Notes: a model not told the origin generated them from the letters alone. A stretch of 40,050 bases of DNA from Paenibacillus koleovorans NBRC 103111 (GCF_004000845.1 NZ_BIMA01000062.1:1-40050); one strand, 5' to 3'; numbered from the stretch's first letter, positions 1 to 8,700 are shown. Numbers and translations: made by a program.

Positions 1-59
1 TCGGTGGCAAGGTGTTTTCAGAAGTTTTTAGATCGCTATTATTCTAGCAGCCTGCCAAT

Positions 60-103
60 AAACCGTTCGGTGATCTTCTGATCATCCGGGCGGTTTTCTC
101 TTT
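60..103 (+). terminator. Rho-independent terminator of a gene left of the window
   Basis: Nested inverted repeat: AAACCG (60-65) pairs with CGGTTT (91-96), CGG (68-70) with CCG (86-88), and GATC (72-75) with GATC (80-83) around a TTCT loop. It is followed by a T-rich tail, TTTTCTCTTT. It probably ends a plus-strand gene outside the window and insulates the permease operon that follows. Confidence 0.7.
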
Positions 104-116
104 GTCGAAGCACTCA

Positions 117-160
117 CCTAAAAAAAACACAAGCGCATTCAAAGCGACTCCATTGTCGCT
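117..160 (+). repeat. Upstream regulatory repeat, copy A
   Basis: About 44 bp beginning CCTAAAAAAA and ending near ATTGTCG. It is closely similar to positions 2140-2184, upstream of the binding-protein gene. Both copies run into a TTGTCG -35-like hexamer. In this copy AGCGAC (143-148) and GTCGCT (155-160) also form a short palindrome. A shared regulator-binding site or a duplicated promoter is the simplest reading. Confidence 0.65.
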
Positions 161-181
161 CCCCCCCGTTCAAACTACTAT
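153..181 (+). promoter_or_regulatory. Putative sigma-A promoter of the first permease operon
   Basis: TTGTCG (153-158), a 17-base spacer and TACTAT (176-181). Each hexamer matches 4 of 6 consensus bases. The predicted start of transcription falls just before the cre-like box at 194-207. Confidence 0.45.
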
Positions 182-193
182 AGAGGTACGCGA

Positions 194-207
194 TGTAACG
201 GCTTTCA
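194..207 (+). promoter_or_regulatory. cre-like box upstream of the first permease operon
   Basis: TGTAACGGCTTTCA matches the Bacillus-type cre consensus TGWAANCGNTNWCA at 13 of 14 positions. Its place just downstream of the predicted transcription start is the classic position for CcpA repression. CcpA control is inferred; no ccpA gene is in the window. Confidence 0.6.
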
Positions 208-253
208 CACACTTGCGTGAGAGACCAAACTAGAGAGCAAAAGGGTGAAACTC

Positions 254-1210
254 ATGGCGAGAGCTAAACTGCAGCCTTCCGATTCCGTCGTCCATCGGGA
301 CTCCGCTTCCACCGTCTGGAAGTACATGTGGAAGTACAAAGCGTTATACTTCATTACGATCCCGGGCATTCTGTACTATCTGATCTTCAAGTATGTACCG
401 CTCGGCGCATCGTTTATCGCGTTCAAGGATTACAACATCTTCAAAGGCGTGTTCGGCAGCCCCTGGGTCGGCCTCGAGCACTTCGAGCGGATGTTCCGCC
501 ACGGGGACTTCCTCCGCATTTTCAAGAACACGCTGATCATCGGCGGCTTGGACATCCTGTTCGCCTTCCCGGCTCCGATCATCCTGGCGCTGCTGCTGAA
601 CGAAGTTCGGCTGGTCGTGTACAAGCGCCTCATTCAAACCGTCATCTACATGCCGCACTTCTTGTCCTGGGTAATTATCAGCGGGATCGCAGTCGGCATT
701 CTATCGCCTTCTACAGGCGTCGTGAACCACATGCTGGGCTGGTTCGGCATCGAGCCGATCTACTTCCTCGGCGAAAACTCCATGATCCGCACCATTCTCG
801 TTACCTCGGGCATTTGGAAAGAAGTCGGCTGGGGCACGATCATTTACTTGGCTGCACTGGCGGGCATCAATCCGGATCTGTACGAAGCGGCGGAAATCGA
901 CGGGGCGAACCGGTGGAAGCAAACATGGGCCATCACCATCCCCTCCATCATGCCGACAATCGTCATCCTGTTTCTGCTCAAAATCGGCGACTTCCTCGAC
1001 TTCGGTTTCGAGCGCGTCTGGGTGTTCATCAACCCGCTGACGTACGAGAACGGTGAAATTCTAGACACGTATATTTACCGCGCCGGCTTGCTTCAGCAAG
1101 AATACAGCTTCACGACGGCCGTCGGCATGTTCAAATCGATTATCGGCCTGATCCTGCTAGTAGTCGCGAATAAGCTGAGCCGAAAAACAACAGGCGAGAG
1201 CTTGTTCTAA
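254..1210 (+). CDS. Carbohydrate ABC transporter permease, LplB/MalF type
   Basis: Inner-membrane subunit of a binding-protein-dependent sugar importer; with the next gene it would form the translocation channel. The sequence has a first membrane segment near residues 25-45, followed by several more hydrophobic segments. The permease EAA loop is clear (EAAEIDGANRWKQTW, then IPS), the contact site for the ATPase. Length, about 318 residues, is normal for the LplB family. I chose ATG 254 because AAGGGTG lies 6 bases upstream; an in-frame GTG at 245 is an alternative that adds three residues. The next permease starts 17 bases after the stop, so they are co-transcribed. No ATPase gene is nearby; families of this type generally share a housekeeping MsmX-like ATPase. 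The substrate is unknown, but the two downstream lyases suggest uronic-acid oligosaccharides. Confidence 0.93.
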   Translation: MARAKLQPSDSVVHRDSASTVWKYMWKYKALYFITIPGILYYLIFKYVPLGASFIAFKDYNIFKGVFGSPWVGLEHFERMFRHGDFLRIFKNTLIIGGLDILFAFPAPIILALLLNEVRLVVYKRLIQTVIYMPHFLSWVIISGIAVGILSPSTGVVNHMLGWFGIEPIYFLGENSMIRTILVTSGIWKEVGWGTIIYLAALAGINPDLYEAAEIDGANRWKQTWAITIPSIMPTIVILFLLKIGDFLDFGFERVWVFINPLTYENGEILDTYIYRAGLLQQEYSFTTAVGMFKSIIGLILLVVANKLSRKTTGESLF

Positions 1211-1227
1211 GAAAGGAGACTCCAGCC

Positions 1228-2109
1228 ATGAACTTACGAGTGACAGCCAGCCAAAAAGTGTTCAACGCGTTCAACCTGGCGTTTCTGACCGTGCTTGCCG
1301 CGATCATGTTTCTGCCGTTCGTCAATATTATCGCCCAGTCGTTCAGCAGCTCCAAAGCGATTACCAACGGGGATGTTTCGCTGTTGCCGGTCGATTTTAC
1401 GCTGATCAACTATCGCTATGTGTTCTCCGATCCGACGATTTGGCGAGCGTTCAGCATCTCGGTGCTCATCACGGTAGTCGGCACGCTGATTAACCTGATC
1501 CTGACGTCGTCACTCGCCTATCCGCTGTCCAGACCGGAGTACGTCGGCCGCAAATATGTGCTGCTGATGGTGCTTATGACAATCATTTTTCAGGCGCCGC
1601 TTATTCCGGTTTTCATCCTGATCAAGAACATCGGCCTCATGAACTCGCTCTGGGCGCTTATGATTCCGAACGCGATCAGCGCCTTCAATTTCTTCGTGAT
1701 GCGGTCGTTCTTCATGAATATCCCGGGCGAGCTGATCGACTCCAGCCGGATCGACGGTTGCTCCGAGCTGCGCATCATGTGGAGCATCATCCTGCCTTTG
1801 TCCAAACCGGCTATGGCGACCATGGGTATCTACTACGCCGTCTACCATTGGAACGCTTATACGAATGCGCTGTACTATTTGAACGACCGGAACATGTATC
1901 CCCTGCAGCTCAAGCTGCGCGAATTAATCGCCAAAGACGACATCAATTTAGACCCGACGGGTTCGCTCTATTCGGAAATGATCAGCATGTCCCCCGAGGG
2001 CATCAAGATGGCGACTGTCATTGTGGCAACCGTTCCGATCCTGCTTATTTATCCGTTTCTGCAAAAATATTTCATCAAGGGCATGCTAATCGGGTCTATC
2101 AAATCGTGA
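1228..2109 (+). CDS. Carbohydrate ABC transporter permease, LplC/YtcP type
   Basis: Second channel subunit of the importer. AAAGGAG lies just upstream of the ATG at 1228. The 293-residue protein has an N-terminal membrane segment (about residues 15-38), several further helices, and ends in the typical YPFLQKYFIKGMLIGSIKS tail of this family. The EAA loop is recognisable but diverged (DSSRIDGCSEL in place of EAAxIDGAxxx), with the following ILPLSKP intact. It lies between the LplB-like permease and the binding-protein gene, giving the order permease, permease, binding protein. A separate promoter-like cassette starts 30 bases after the stop, so the binding-protein gene can also be transcribed on its own. 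Confidence 0.93.
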   Translation: MNLRVTASQKVFNAFNLAFLTVLAAIMFLPFVNIIAQSFSSSKAITNGDVSLLPVDFTLINYRYVFSDPTIWRAFSISVLITVVGTLINLILTSSLAYPLSRPEYVGRKYVLLMVLMTIIFQAPLIPVFILIKNIGLMNSLWALMIPNAISAFNFFVMRSFFMNIPGELIDSSRIDGCSELRIMWSIILPLSKPAMATMGIYYAVYHWNAYTNALYYLNDRNMYPLQLKLRELIAKDDINLDPTGSLYSEMISMSPEGIKMATVIVATVPILLIYPFLQKYFIKGMLIGSIKS

Positions 2110-2139
2110 GTGAGATCGTGCTTCAAAACGAATCGACTT

Positions 2140-2184
2140 CCTAAAAAAAAGACAAACGCACATAAAATGACTCTATTGTCGATA
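2140..2184 (+). repeat. Upstream regulatory repeat, copy B
   Basis: Counterpart of 117-160. Both begin CCTAAAAAAA, carry a CRCAYWMAA-like middle, and end GACTCYATTGTCG. It sits immediately before the promoter-like hexamers of the solute-binding-protein gene. Confidence 0.65.
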
Positions 2185-2205
2185 TTAGCCTTCCAGGAAT
2201 ACAAT
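2176..2205 (+). promoter_or_regulatory. Putative promoter of the first solute-binding-protein gene
   Basis: TTGTCG (2176-2181), an 18-base spacer and TACAAT (2200-2205, 5 of 6 matches). It would let the binding protein be made in excess over the permeases. A weak cre-like sequence, TGCAAGCGCTTCAT (2211-2224, 10 of 14), follows at the predicted transcription start. Confidence 0.5.
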
Positions 2206-2272
2206 CAGTTTGCAAGCGCTTCATCGGTTACGACATTCCAACCTATACACAAGAAGGGGCAGGGTGCAGGTT

Positions 2273-3829
2273 ATGAAAAAAAAGCTGGTACTGGTTCCAC
2301 TGACACTGATGCTCGCCATGGGCAGCGTTATCGGATGCTCATCTGGCGGCAAGGAAACGACGACAGGCAACACGCCGCAAGGCAGCGAGGCGCCTAAAGG
2401 TCCTACAGCGTTCTCGATCTCCCTGCGTACGCTCGCTTTCGACTACGTAGAGAAACACTCCAACATCAACGAAGACAAATGGGTCAAGGAGCTGGAGAAA
2501 AAGACGAATACCGACATGACCATTCGTCTCGTCCCTCACGCCGACTATGAGCAAAAGATGATTCAGATGTTCGCCACCAACGACATCCCGGATGTTGTAC
2601 AGGCGGGCGCCGGGACGAACGGCAAAGAGCTTGCGGGCTCCGTACAAGCGGGCGTGTTCCTCGAGCTGAACGACCTGTTGAAGCAATACGCGCCGAACCT
2701 GCTGAAGGTCATTCCGCAAGAGGCTTGGGATGAAGTGTCTCTGAACGGCAAAATTTACGCCATTCCGGAATTCCTCTCCAGCAACTCCCGCCGTTCCACC
2801 TGGGTGCGAGCTGACCTGATGGAGAAGGCCGGCATCAAACAGGATCCGAAGACGGTCGACGAGTACATGGAAATGCTCCGCGCCTTCAAGAAGCTCGGCG
2901 TCGAGAATCCGTTCATGGGCCGCGAGCAGTTCAAATATGCCGACATTTTCTTCGGTGCCTACGACGTCTACCCTTACTTGAGCCAATTCGAGAAAGTGGG
3001 CGACAACATCCAGCCGAAATTTATGGACTCCGAGAACATGATGAAAGCGCTCGGCGTTTACAAGACGATGTACGACGAAGGCCTGATCAACAAGGAATTC
3101 GCTACGATCAACCCAACCAATTTCAAAAACACGATCCTCGCTGGCAAAGCCGGCATGTGGGAAATGAACACGCAAGAATTGCTCCAATGGGAAACCCAGC
3201 TGAAGGCGAACGTGCCTGACGCAAAAATCAAAATAATCGCTTCTCCTGTCGGTCCGGACGGCAAAGGCGGCGGCTACCTGTACGCTTCCGCAGCCCGCTC
3301 GTACTTCATCAACAAGAATGCGAAGGACAAAGCGGAAGGCATCCTGAAGTTCTTCGACTGGATGGTGACGCAAGAGGCCGACAAGTGGTTCGACACCACG
3401 CTTCCTGTAGAGCCTAAGACACCGGAAGAAGTGTCCGAACAGCGTTTCCTGAGCGGCTTCCTGCACATGGTGAAGGACGACGCGTACCGGAAGGAAATTT
3501 TGAACGCAACCCCGGCAGGTAAAGAATTGTTGAAAGTATTCGAAACGATCCAGCCGAAGGAAGGCCGCGGCGGTATCGAGTTCGACCCTCGCCTCGAAGC
3601 GATGCAGAAAAATCCGGATGCCGCTCCGTTGTCCGACACGCCTCCACCGGTGCTCCTGACGGCGATGGTGAAGATGGTGTACGGCAAAGAGCCGATCAGC
3701 AACTGGCCGAAGGTGATCGACGAGTGGAAATCCAAAGGCGGCAACGACATATTGAAGGAAGCGAACGAACGCTTCAAGAACAAACAAGGCGTCAAGCTTC
3801 GCGGCACGGAAGTGCAAAGCTTGAAGTAA
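2273..3829 (+). CDS. Extracellular solute-binding lipoprotein of the first ABC importer (LplA type)
   Basis: Membrane-anchored binding protein that would capture an oligosaccharide outside the cell and hand it to the two permeases encoded just upstream. The N-terminus is a lipoprotein signal (basic MKKK, hydrophobic core, lipobox VIGC with Cys22), then a Ser/Gly-rich linker. The body of about 490 residues has the look of the large LplA/AlgQ2-like binding proteins. The open frame extends upstream to a TTG at 2210, but ATG 2273 is preferred because the signal peptide begins exactly there, with purine-rich AGGGTGCAGG upstream. It has its own promoter cassette. The substrate cannot be read from the sequence; the adjacent lyases suggest uronate-containing oligosaccharides. 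Confidence 0.92.
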   Translation: MKKKLVLVPLTLMLAMGSVIGCSSGGKETTTGNTPQGSEAPKGPTAFSISLRTLAFDYVEKHSNINEDKWVKELEKKTNTDMTIRLVPHADYEQKMIQMFATNDIPDVVQAGAGTNGKELAGSVQAGVFLELNDLLKQYAPNLLKVIPQEAWDEVSLNGKIYAIPEFLSSNSRRSTWVRADLMEKAGIKQDPKTVDEYMEMLRAFKKLGVENPFMGREQFKYADIFFGAYDVYPYLSQFEKVGDNIQPKFMDSENMMKALGVYKTMYDEGLINKEFATINPTNFKNTILAGKAGMWEMNTQELLQWETQLKANVPDAKIKIIASPVGPDGKGGGYLYASAARSYFINKNAKDKAEGILKFFDWMVTQEADKWFDTTLPVEPKTPEEVSEQRFLSGFLHMVKDDAYRKEILNATPAGKELLKVFETIQPKEGRGGIEFDPRLEAMQKNPDAAPLSDTPPPVLLTAMVKMVYGKEPISNWPKVIDEWKSKGGNDILKEANERFKNKQGVKLRGTEVQSLK

Positions 3830-3890
3830 TCGCTAGTTGTACAGGACCTGCCGTCTCTTGAACCGAATACAAAATAGTTACAAACCCCCT

Positions 3891-3914
3891 CTCCCTACGA
3901 GCAATCGTGGGGAG
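3891..3914 (+). other. Hairpin between binding-protein and lyase genes
   Basis: CTCCCTACGA (3891-3900) and TCGTGGGGAG (3905-3914) pair with one G-T wobble around a GCAA loop. There is no T-run, so it is more likely an attenuator or mRNA stabiliser than a full terminator. It would lower expression of the lyase genes relative to the binding protein. Confidence 0.35.
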
Positions 3915-3961
3915 CGGTGTTTCATATGACTTTCGCGATGGAGACAGGGAGGCCTGCAAAA

Positions 3962-6379
3962 ATGAGAAAGTGGAATGAGCTTGCAAATCGATATGAATGG
4001 TGCGCCGGTGCCGTGGAGCAGTTGCGTGCCGAGTTGGATAAAGTGACGCCTCAGGCATTGCTGGAATCGATCCCGGTCGAGCCGGGCGGATGGTGGCATG
4101 ATTATGTTTGCCGCGAGCATCATACGGAGCTGGAGTTCGATCCGGCCGAGCGGGACGCCCATGTGTTCCGTTGTCCGCACGGCTGCCGCCTGGAGGGCCA
4201 GCCTTTCCGCGGCTCCTGGCTCGTGTTCAAGCACTGGTCGCTCGCGCGTTATTCGCTGCAGGCGGCTGTCGTATACGCGGCGACCGGCGATGCAGCCTAT
4301 GCGGACTTGGCGCGCGGCATTGTCATCCGCTATGCGGAGCTGTTCCCGCATTATCCGGTCCATCCCGATGCCCAACCTTGGATGCTGAAGGGCCGCGCGT
4401 TCCACCAAGCGTTGACCGAGTCAATCTGGGCGACGACGGTCATCCGGACGTATTTGCTGCTTAGCGATCAGGGCGTCGTGTGGAATGCGTCAGAGCGAGA
4501 GGCTTGGGCTCCCTTTCTGACGATGCTGGAGGACAGTATGACGCAATACCGGCACATTCTGATCCATGAGCGCAATCATCCGGAAAGTAATTACACGGCT
4601 TGGTTGAACGCCGCACTGGGTGCCGTGTATGCGGCTCAAGCCGCCGGAGACAGCGGGAGCGGAGGCGGTGTGAGCGGGGGCAATGTGAGCAGAGGCAATG
4701 GCGACGTTGCCGAGCGCGGTGATGCGGCGGCGTTGGAGCGGATGAATCAGCTGATCGAGGGTGTCGGCGGCTTCCGCCATCACTTGGCCATCGGCGTGAA
4801 GCCCGATCAGTTCGAGTTCGAAGGCAGCACGTACTACCATGTGTTCGTGCTGCGGGCTTACTTCATCTCGGCCGAGATGGCGGCACGGGTTGGGGTGGAC
4901 TTGTACGGCATGTCCGGCGAGGGCGGACAATCACTGCGCGGCATGCTCGACGTGCTCGCCGCGCTGGCGAACGACAAGGGCGAGCTGCCGGCGATGCACG
5001 ACGGACCTTACAAGCGCATCCCCTTTGCGCGCGAGATTGCCGAAGTGCTGGAGACGGGGTATACCGTCTACGGCAATGAGGCGTACTTGCCGATGCTGGC
5101 GGAGGCTTATCGCCAGCTGAACCCGGGGCGCGAGCCGCAGCGGAACGGCCTGGAGGCGGTGCTGTTCGGCTCGGCGCTGCGCGGTGAGGCTGGAGAGGCT
5201 GGCGGTGGCGTGGACGACGCAGCCAGCGAGGCCGGCGGCAGGGTCGGCGGTGGTGCCGGAGTGGCTGGCGACGGCTCGAATAAGGCTGGCGGCAATCCCG
5301 GTGAGGGTAAGATTGGCGGCGGAGCTCGCAACAGCTCTGGCGAGGGTGAGGTTGGCGGGAATGCTGCCGGGCCTGGCGGCAATCCAGGCGCGGCTTGGGA
5401 TAGCGCAGGCGCGGCTGCCAGAAGCTTGGCCGATGCCCGCTATGGCGCGCGCGATGCGGTGCTGCTCGCCGACAGCGGCTTCGTCGTACTGCGGCATGCC
5501 GGCAGCCCGTTGTCCGCCATACTCGACTTCGGCGAGCATGGGGGGACACACGGCCACTATGACAAGCTTCATCTGTCTCTGGAGCATAGCCTGGGCACCG
5601 TAGCACCTGAGTTAGGCGTCGTGCCGTACGGCTCCATCATGCGCAAAGGCTGGTACAAACACACGTCGAGCCATAACACGGTCAGCATCGACGGCCGTTC
5701 GCAAGCCGAGCATATCGGCGAATGCAAAGCGTTTGCCGTGAAGCCAACGCACACGTATACATGGCTTCGCTCAGAGGGTGCTTACGAGGGCTGCGTGCTG
5801 GATCGGCATTTAGTGATGACCGGCAGCTGGCTACTGGACTGGTTCGAGGTTCGCTGCGACGAGGAACGGCAAATCGACTGGTGGATGCATCATTTGACAC
5901 CGGCTGGCGGAGTGGTTGATGGAGTTAGTTGGTCATCCGCTGAAGGGGCGCCGCTTGGCGAAGAGGACGGGTATTCGCTCCAGACCGTTGTCGCCAGACA
6001 CGCAACGCTTTCCGAGAATGGAGTGTACGCTTGGACGATGCCGATCGACGGCAGCATTTCCGAGCAAGTGGTTGCGGTAGGGCTGGCGGTGGCCGAAGGC
6101 GGTGTCAAGGCTTCCGAGCTGCTCCGCTACAGCTACCCGGGAACGGCGGACGATCCCAGCCGCAGCGCTTATGGCGTGCTTCATCGCCGCAAAGGACAAC
6201 GCGTGTCGTTCATTCATGTATACTGTGCAGCTCCGGTTGAAGCCGAAACCGGTGCCGGGTTGCCGATTGTTTTGAGCGCAGGCGCCGGGGGATCGATTGT
6301 TGTTGAAGATCATCGTCAAGGCGGTACCAGCACTTGCGAGCTGACGGAGGATAACGGATTGCAAATCAGCTCGAACTAG
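3962..6379 (+). CDS. Heparinase II/III family polysaccharide lyase, cytoplasmic, with glycine-rich inserts
   Basis: Probable lyase that splits uronic-acid oligosaccharides by beta-elimination after import. The N-terminal half is an alpha/alpha-toroid-like domain. The C-terminal beta-sandwich starts near residue 497 and carries the hallmark GGTHGHYDKLHL (about residue 527) and HTSSHNTVSIDG. No signal peptide is present. Near the N-terminus a Cys/His set (C50, H53, C71, H73, C75 in VFRCPHGC) resembles a zinc-ribbon or structural metal site. Two Gly/Ser/Ala-rich stretches interrupt the fold, about residues 228-258 and 408-490; the second lies exactly between the two domains. Start: ATG 3962 has GGGAGG about 9 bases upstream; the frame is open to GTG 3917 and ATG 3926, which lack such spacing. 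The partner lyase begins 20 bases downstream. Substrate is unproven. Confidence 0.85.
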   Translation: MRKWNELANRYEWCAGAVEQLRAELDKVTPQALLESIPVEPGGWWHDYVCREHHTELEFDPAERDAHVFRCPHGCRLEGQPFRGSWLVFKHWSLARYSLQAAVVYAATGDAAYADLARGIVIRYAELFPHYPVHPDAQPWMLKGRAFHQALTESIWATTVIRTYLLLSDQGVVWNASEREAWAPFLTMLEDSMTQYRHILIHERNHPESNYTAWLNAALGAVYAAQAAGDSGSGGGVSGGNVSRGNGDVAERGDAAALERMNQLIEGVGGFRHHLAIGVKPDQFEFEGSTYYHVFVLRAYFISAEMAARVGVDLYGMSGEGGQSLRGMLDVLAALANDKGELPAMHDGPYKRIPFAREIAEVLETGYTVYGNEAYLPMLAEAYRQLNPGREPQRNGLEAVLFGSALRGEAGEAGGGVDDAASEAGGRVGGGAGVAGDGSNKAGGNPGEGKIGGGARNSSGEGEVGGNAAGPGGNPGAAWDSAGAAARSLADARYGARDAVLLADSGFVVLRHAGSPLSAILDFGEHGGTHGHYDKLHLSLEHSLGTVAPELGVVPYGSIMRKGWYKHTSSHNTVSIDGRSQAEHIGECKAFAVKPTHTYTWLRSEGAYEGCVLDRHLVMTGSWLLDWFEVRCDEERQIDWWMHHLTPAGGVVDGVSWSSAEGAPLGEEDGYSLQTVVARHATLSENGVYAWTMPIDGSISEQVVAVGLAVAEGGVKASELLRYSYPGTADDPSRSAYGVLHRRKGQRVSFIHVYCAAPVEAETGAGLPIVLSAGAGGSIVVEDHRQGGTSTCELTEDNGLQISSN
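4645..4735 (+). repeat. Glycine/serine-rich low-complexity coding insert 1
   Basis: The frame encodes a run of Gly, Ser, Asn and Val (for example GSGGGVSGGNVSRGNG) inside the helical domain of the first lyase. The codons are G-rich and repetitive, consistent with slippage expansion. Confidence 0.6.
5187..5430 (+). repeat. Glycine/alanine-rich low-complexity coding insert 2
   Basis: About 80 residues of imperfect Gly-Gly, Ala-Gly and Glu-Gly motifs (for example GGRVGGGAGVAGDG) between the toroid and beta-sandwich domains of the first lyase. Short DNA words such as TGGCGGCAATCC recur. The frame stays open, so it is translated. Confidence 0.7.
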
Positions 6380-6399
6380 ACTAGAACAGGAGTGAAACT

Positions 6400-8700
6400 A
6401 TGACCAGTCCCTTATTCGAACCGATGAGCGGAGCTTTAACCGTACAATATGAGCCAAATGAGAAGACGCCATTGCTGGAAAATCCACCGCGGTTTACGTG
6501 GATGGCGGCTAAGCTGGATCGCGACCGGTATGTGCTGCAAGTTTCTACTTCGCCGGATTTTTCGGAAGGAGAAGCCACTTATACAGCCGACAGCTTGCCT
6601 TATAACTTCTATACGCCGGACCGTGCTCTCGAGCCAGGCTCGTACTGGTGGCGCTACGCTTTATTGGAAGACTCGGGGGACCGGTCGGAGTGGAGCCAAG
6701 TTCGCTCCTTCATCGTCCCTGCTGACTTACCTGAGACTCCTCTTCCTTCTCGCAACGGCCGTTTCGCGCATACCAGTGCGGCTCATCCGCGTCTGTGGCT
6801 GCAGGCCGATCGGCTGGAAGCGTTCCGCGGCAAGGTACTGGAGGACAACACGTACTGCGGCTGGGACTTGTTTTATGAGAAATCCGTTCTGCCTTGGACC
6901 GTCCGTCCTCTGATCGCCGAGCCGCTGCCGTACCCGGACCACAAGCGCGTGCCTAAGCTTTGGCGCCAAATGTACATGGACTGCCAGGAAGCGCTGTACG
7001 CCGTCAAACATCTGAGCGTCGCCGCTATCGTGCTGCAGGACGAAGCGCTGCTGGCCAAGGCGAAGGAATGGCTGCTGCATGTCGCTTCTTGGGACACTGA
7101 AGGTCCTACCGCCCGCGATTACAATGATGAAGCGGCATTCCGGGTTGCAGGCGCGCTTGCTTGGGGGTACGACTGGTTGTACGACTCCCTGACGGGAGAC
7201 GAGCTTGAGTTTGTCCGGAGCCGGCTGCTGCGACGTACCGAGCAAGTAGCATTCCACGTCATCGAGCGCTCGAAGATTCACCATGTTCCTTACGACAGCC
7301 ACGCGGTTCGTTCGTTGTCGTCTGTGCTTGTGCCATGCTGTATCGCGTTGCTAGGCGAAGAAGCGGCGGCGACCGATTGGCTCGACTATACGCTGGAATA
7401 CTACTCCGCGTTGTACACGCCATGGGGCGGGATTGACGGGGGTTGGGCGGAAGGCCCGATGTACTGGACGACGGGGATGGCATTCGTCACCGAAGCGCTC
7501 AGTCTGATCAAGCCGTTCTGCGGCATCGACCTGCTGGCGCGTCCTTTCTTCACCAAGACCGGCGACTTCCCGTTGTACTGCTATCCTCCGGGAACGGTAC
7601 GCTCAAGCTTCGGCGATATGTCCAACCTGGGCGAGCCGCCGATTCTGAAGACCGGCTTCAACATCCGCCACTTCGCCGGCTTGACCGGCAACGGCTGGTA
7701 CCAATGGTATTTCGAGCAGGTCAAGAAGACGGATGTCGATCCCGACAGCAAGTTTTACAACTACGGCTGGTGGGATTTCCGCTTCGACGATGTGGCGTTC
7801 CGGCACGACAATCCGCATGTGGAAGCCGTCCCTCCGACCGACATCGAGCCGCTCAAATGGTTCCGCGACGTCGGCTGGGTGGCGATGCACGATCATATGG
7901 AATCGCCGGACGACCATATTATGCTGCTGGCCAAAGCGAGCAAATACGGCTCGATCAGCCACAGCCACGGTGATCAAGGCTCCTTCCTGCTCCATGCTTA
8001 TGGCGAGCCGCTTGCTACCCATAGCGGCCACTACTTGGCGTTCGGCACATCGATGCACCTGGATTGGAGACGTCAGACTCGCTCGAAAAACTCGATCCTG
8101 ATCGACGGGCTAGGCCAGTATGCCGGCAACAACAAAGCGCTCAGCATGGAAGCGATCGGCATCGTGGAGGCGGTGGAGAAACGTCCGGACTGCCGCTATG
8201 TGCGCATGAACGCTACGCCGGCCTATAGGGAGCATGTCCCGTACCTCGAGCGCTACTTGCGGGAAATCTATTACTTCGGCTCCTCCTACTTCGTGATCGT
8301 CGATTATGTCGACTTGTCGCAGGCCGGCACGATCGACTGGCTGCTGCACACGATGAAGCCGATCGCGCATGTCGAAGGCAACCACGCGATCTACGAAGGA
8401 AAGAAAGCGAAGCTCGACATCCGCTTCGTCTACAATTCGTCGGGCTCAGTCGAGCTGAGCGCGTTTACCGGCTTCGACGGCGTCAATGCCGCCGAGCTGG
8501 CGGGGCTGGAGATGCACTCGCATCTGCGTGCACGGACCGCTCCGGCGCGGCGCCACCGGATCGCCGCCCTGCTCGTGCCGATGCGGGCAAGCGAGAGCCG
8601 CTACGTGCCGTACTTCATGGACGACCAGGACCATGGCGTCCACCTGTATTTCACGGACGGCGGCGTGACGTCGAAGGTGGAAGTATTGAAAGCTTATTGA
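6400..8700 (+). CDS. Heparinase II/III family lyase with DUF4962-type N-terminus
   Basis: Second probable polysaccharide or oligosaccharide lyase of the operon. The N-terminal 110 residues look like an FN3-type beta domain (FTWMAAKLDRDRY, SYWWRYAL, SEWSQVRSF), followed by AAHPRLWL and an alpha/alpha toroid, the arrangement found in DUF4962/heparinase II proteins. The C-terminal part has ISHSHGDQGSF with H521, H523 and D525, the conserved metal or catalytic site region of the family, and RSKNSILIDG, equivalent to HNTVSIDG in the neighbour. At 766 residues the length is typical. AGGAGTG lies 7 bases before ATG 6400. There is no signal peptide, so it acts in the cytoplasm. Two different heparinase-fold lyases in one operon suggest successive cleavage of different uronate linkages, as in PL12/15/21-like pathways. 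The exact PL family is not settled by eye. Confidence 0.86.
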   Translation: MTSPLFEPMSGALTVQYEPNEKTPLLENPPRFTWMAAKLDRDRYVLQVSTSPDFSEGEATYTADSLPYNFYTPDRALEPGSYWWRYALLEDSGDRSEWSQVRSFIVPADLPETPLPSRNGRFAHTSAAHPRLWLQADRLEAFRGKVLEDNTYCGWDLFYEKSVLPWTVRPLIAEPLPYPDHKRVPKLWRQMYMDCQEALYAVKHLSVAAIVLQDEALLAKAKEWLLHVASWDTEGPTARDYNDEAAFRVAGALAWGYDWLYDSLTGDELEFVRSRLLRRTEQVAFHVIERSKIHHVPYDSHAVRSLSSVLVPCCIALLGEEAAATDWLDYTLEYYSALYTPWGGIDGGWAEGPMYWTTGMAFVTEALSLIKPFCGIDLLARPFFTKTGDFPLYCYPPGTVRSSFGDMSNLGEPPILKTGFNIRHFAGLTGNGWYQWYFEQVKKTDVDPDSKFYNYGWWDFRFDDVAFRHDNPHVEAVPPTDIEPLKWFRDVGWVAMHDHMESPDDHIMLLAKASKYGSISHSHGDQGSFLLHAYGEPLATHSGHYLAFGTSMHLDWRRQTRSKNSILIDGLGQYAGNNKALSMEAIGIVEAVEKRPDCRYVRMNATPAYREHVPYLERYLREIYYFGSSYFVIVDYVDLSQAGTIDWLLHTMKPIAHVEGNHAIYEGKKAKLDIRFVYNSSGSVELSAFTGFDGVNAAELAGLEMHSHLRARTAPARRHRIAALLVPMRASESRYVPYFMDDQDHGVHLYFTDGGVTSKVEVLKAY

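Noticed and set aside
2211-2224. Full cre site before the first binding-protein gene
   Set aside because: Only 10 of 14 positions match; kept as a weak part of the duplicated cassette and not listed as a separate site.
2339-3817. Long open frame antisense to the first binding-protein gene
   Set aside because: The plus-strand frame has a lipoprotein signal and clear family features; the antisense frame is a composition effect without a start signal.
3917-3961. Longer N-terminus for the first lyase from GTG 3917 or ATG 3926
   Set aside because: The ribosome binding site spacing is wrong for these codons, while ATG 3962 has GGGAGG at good spacing.
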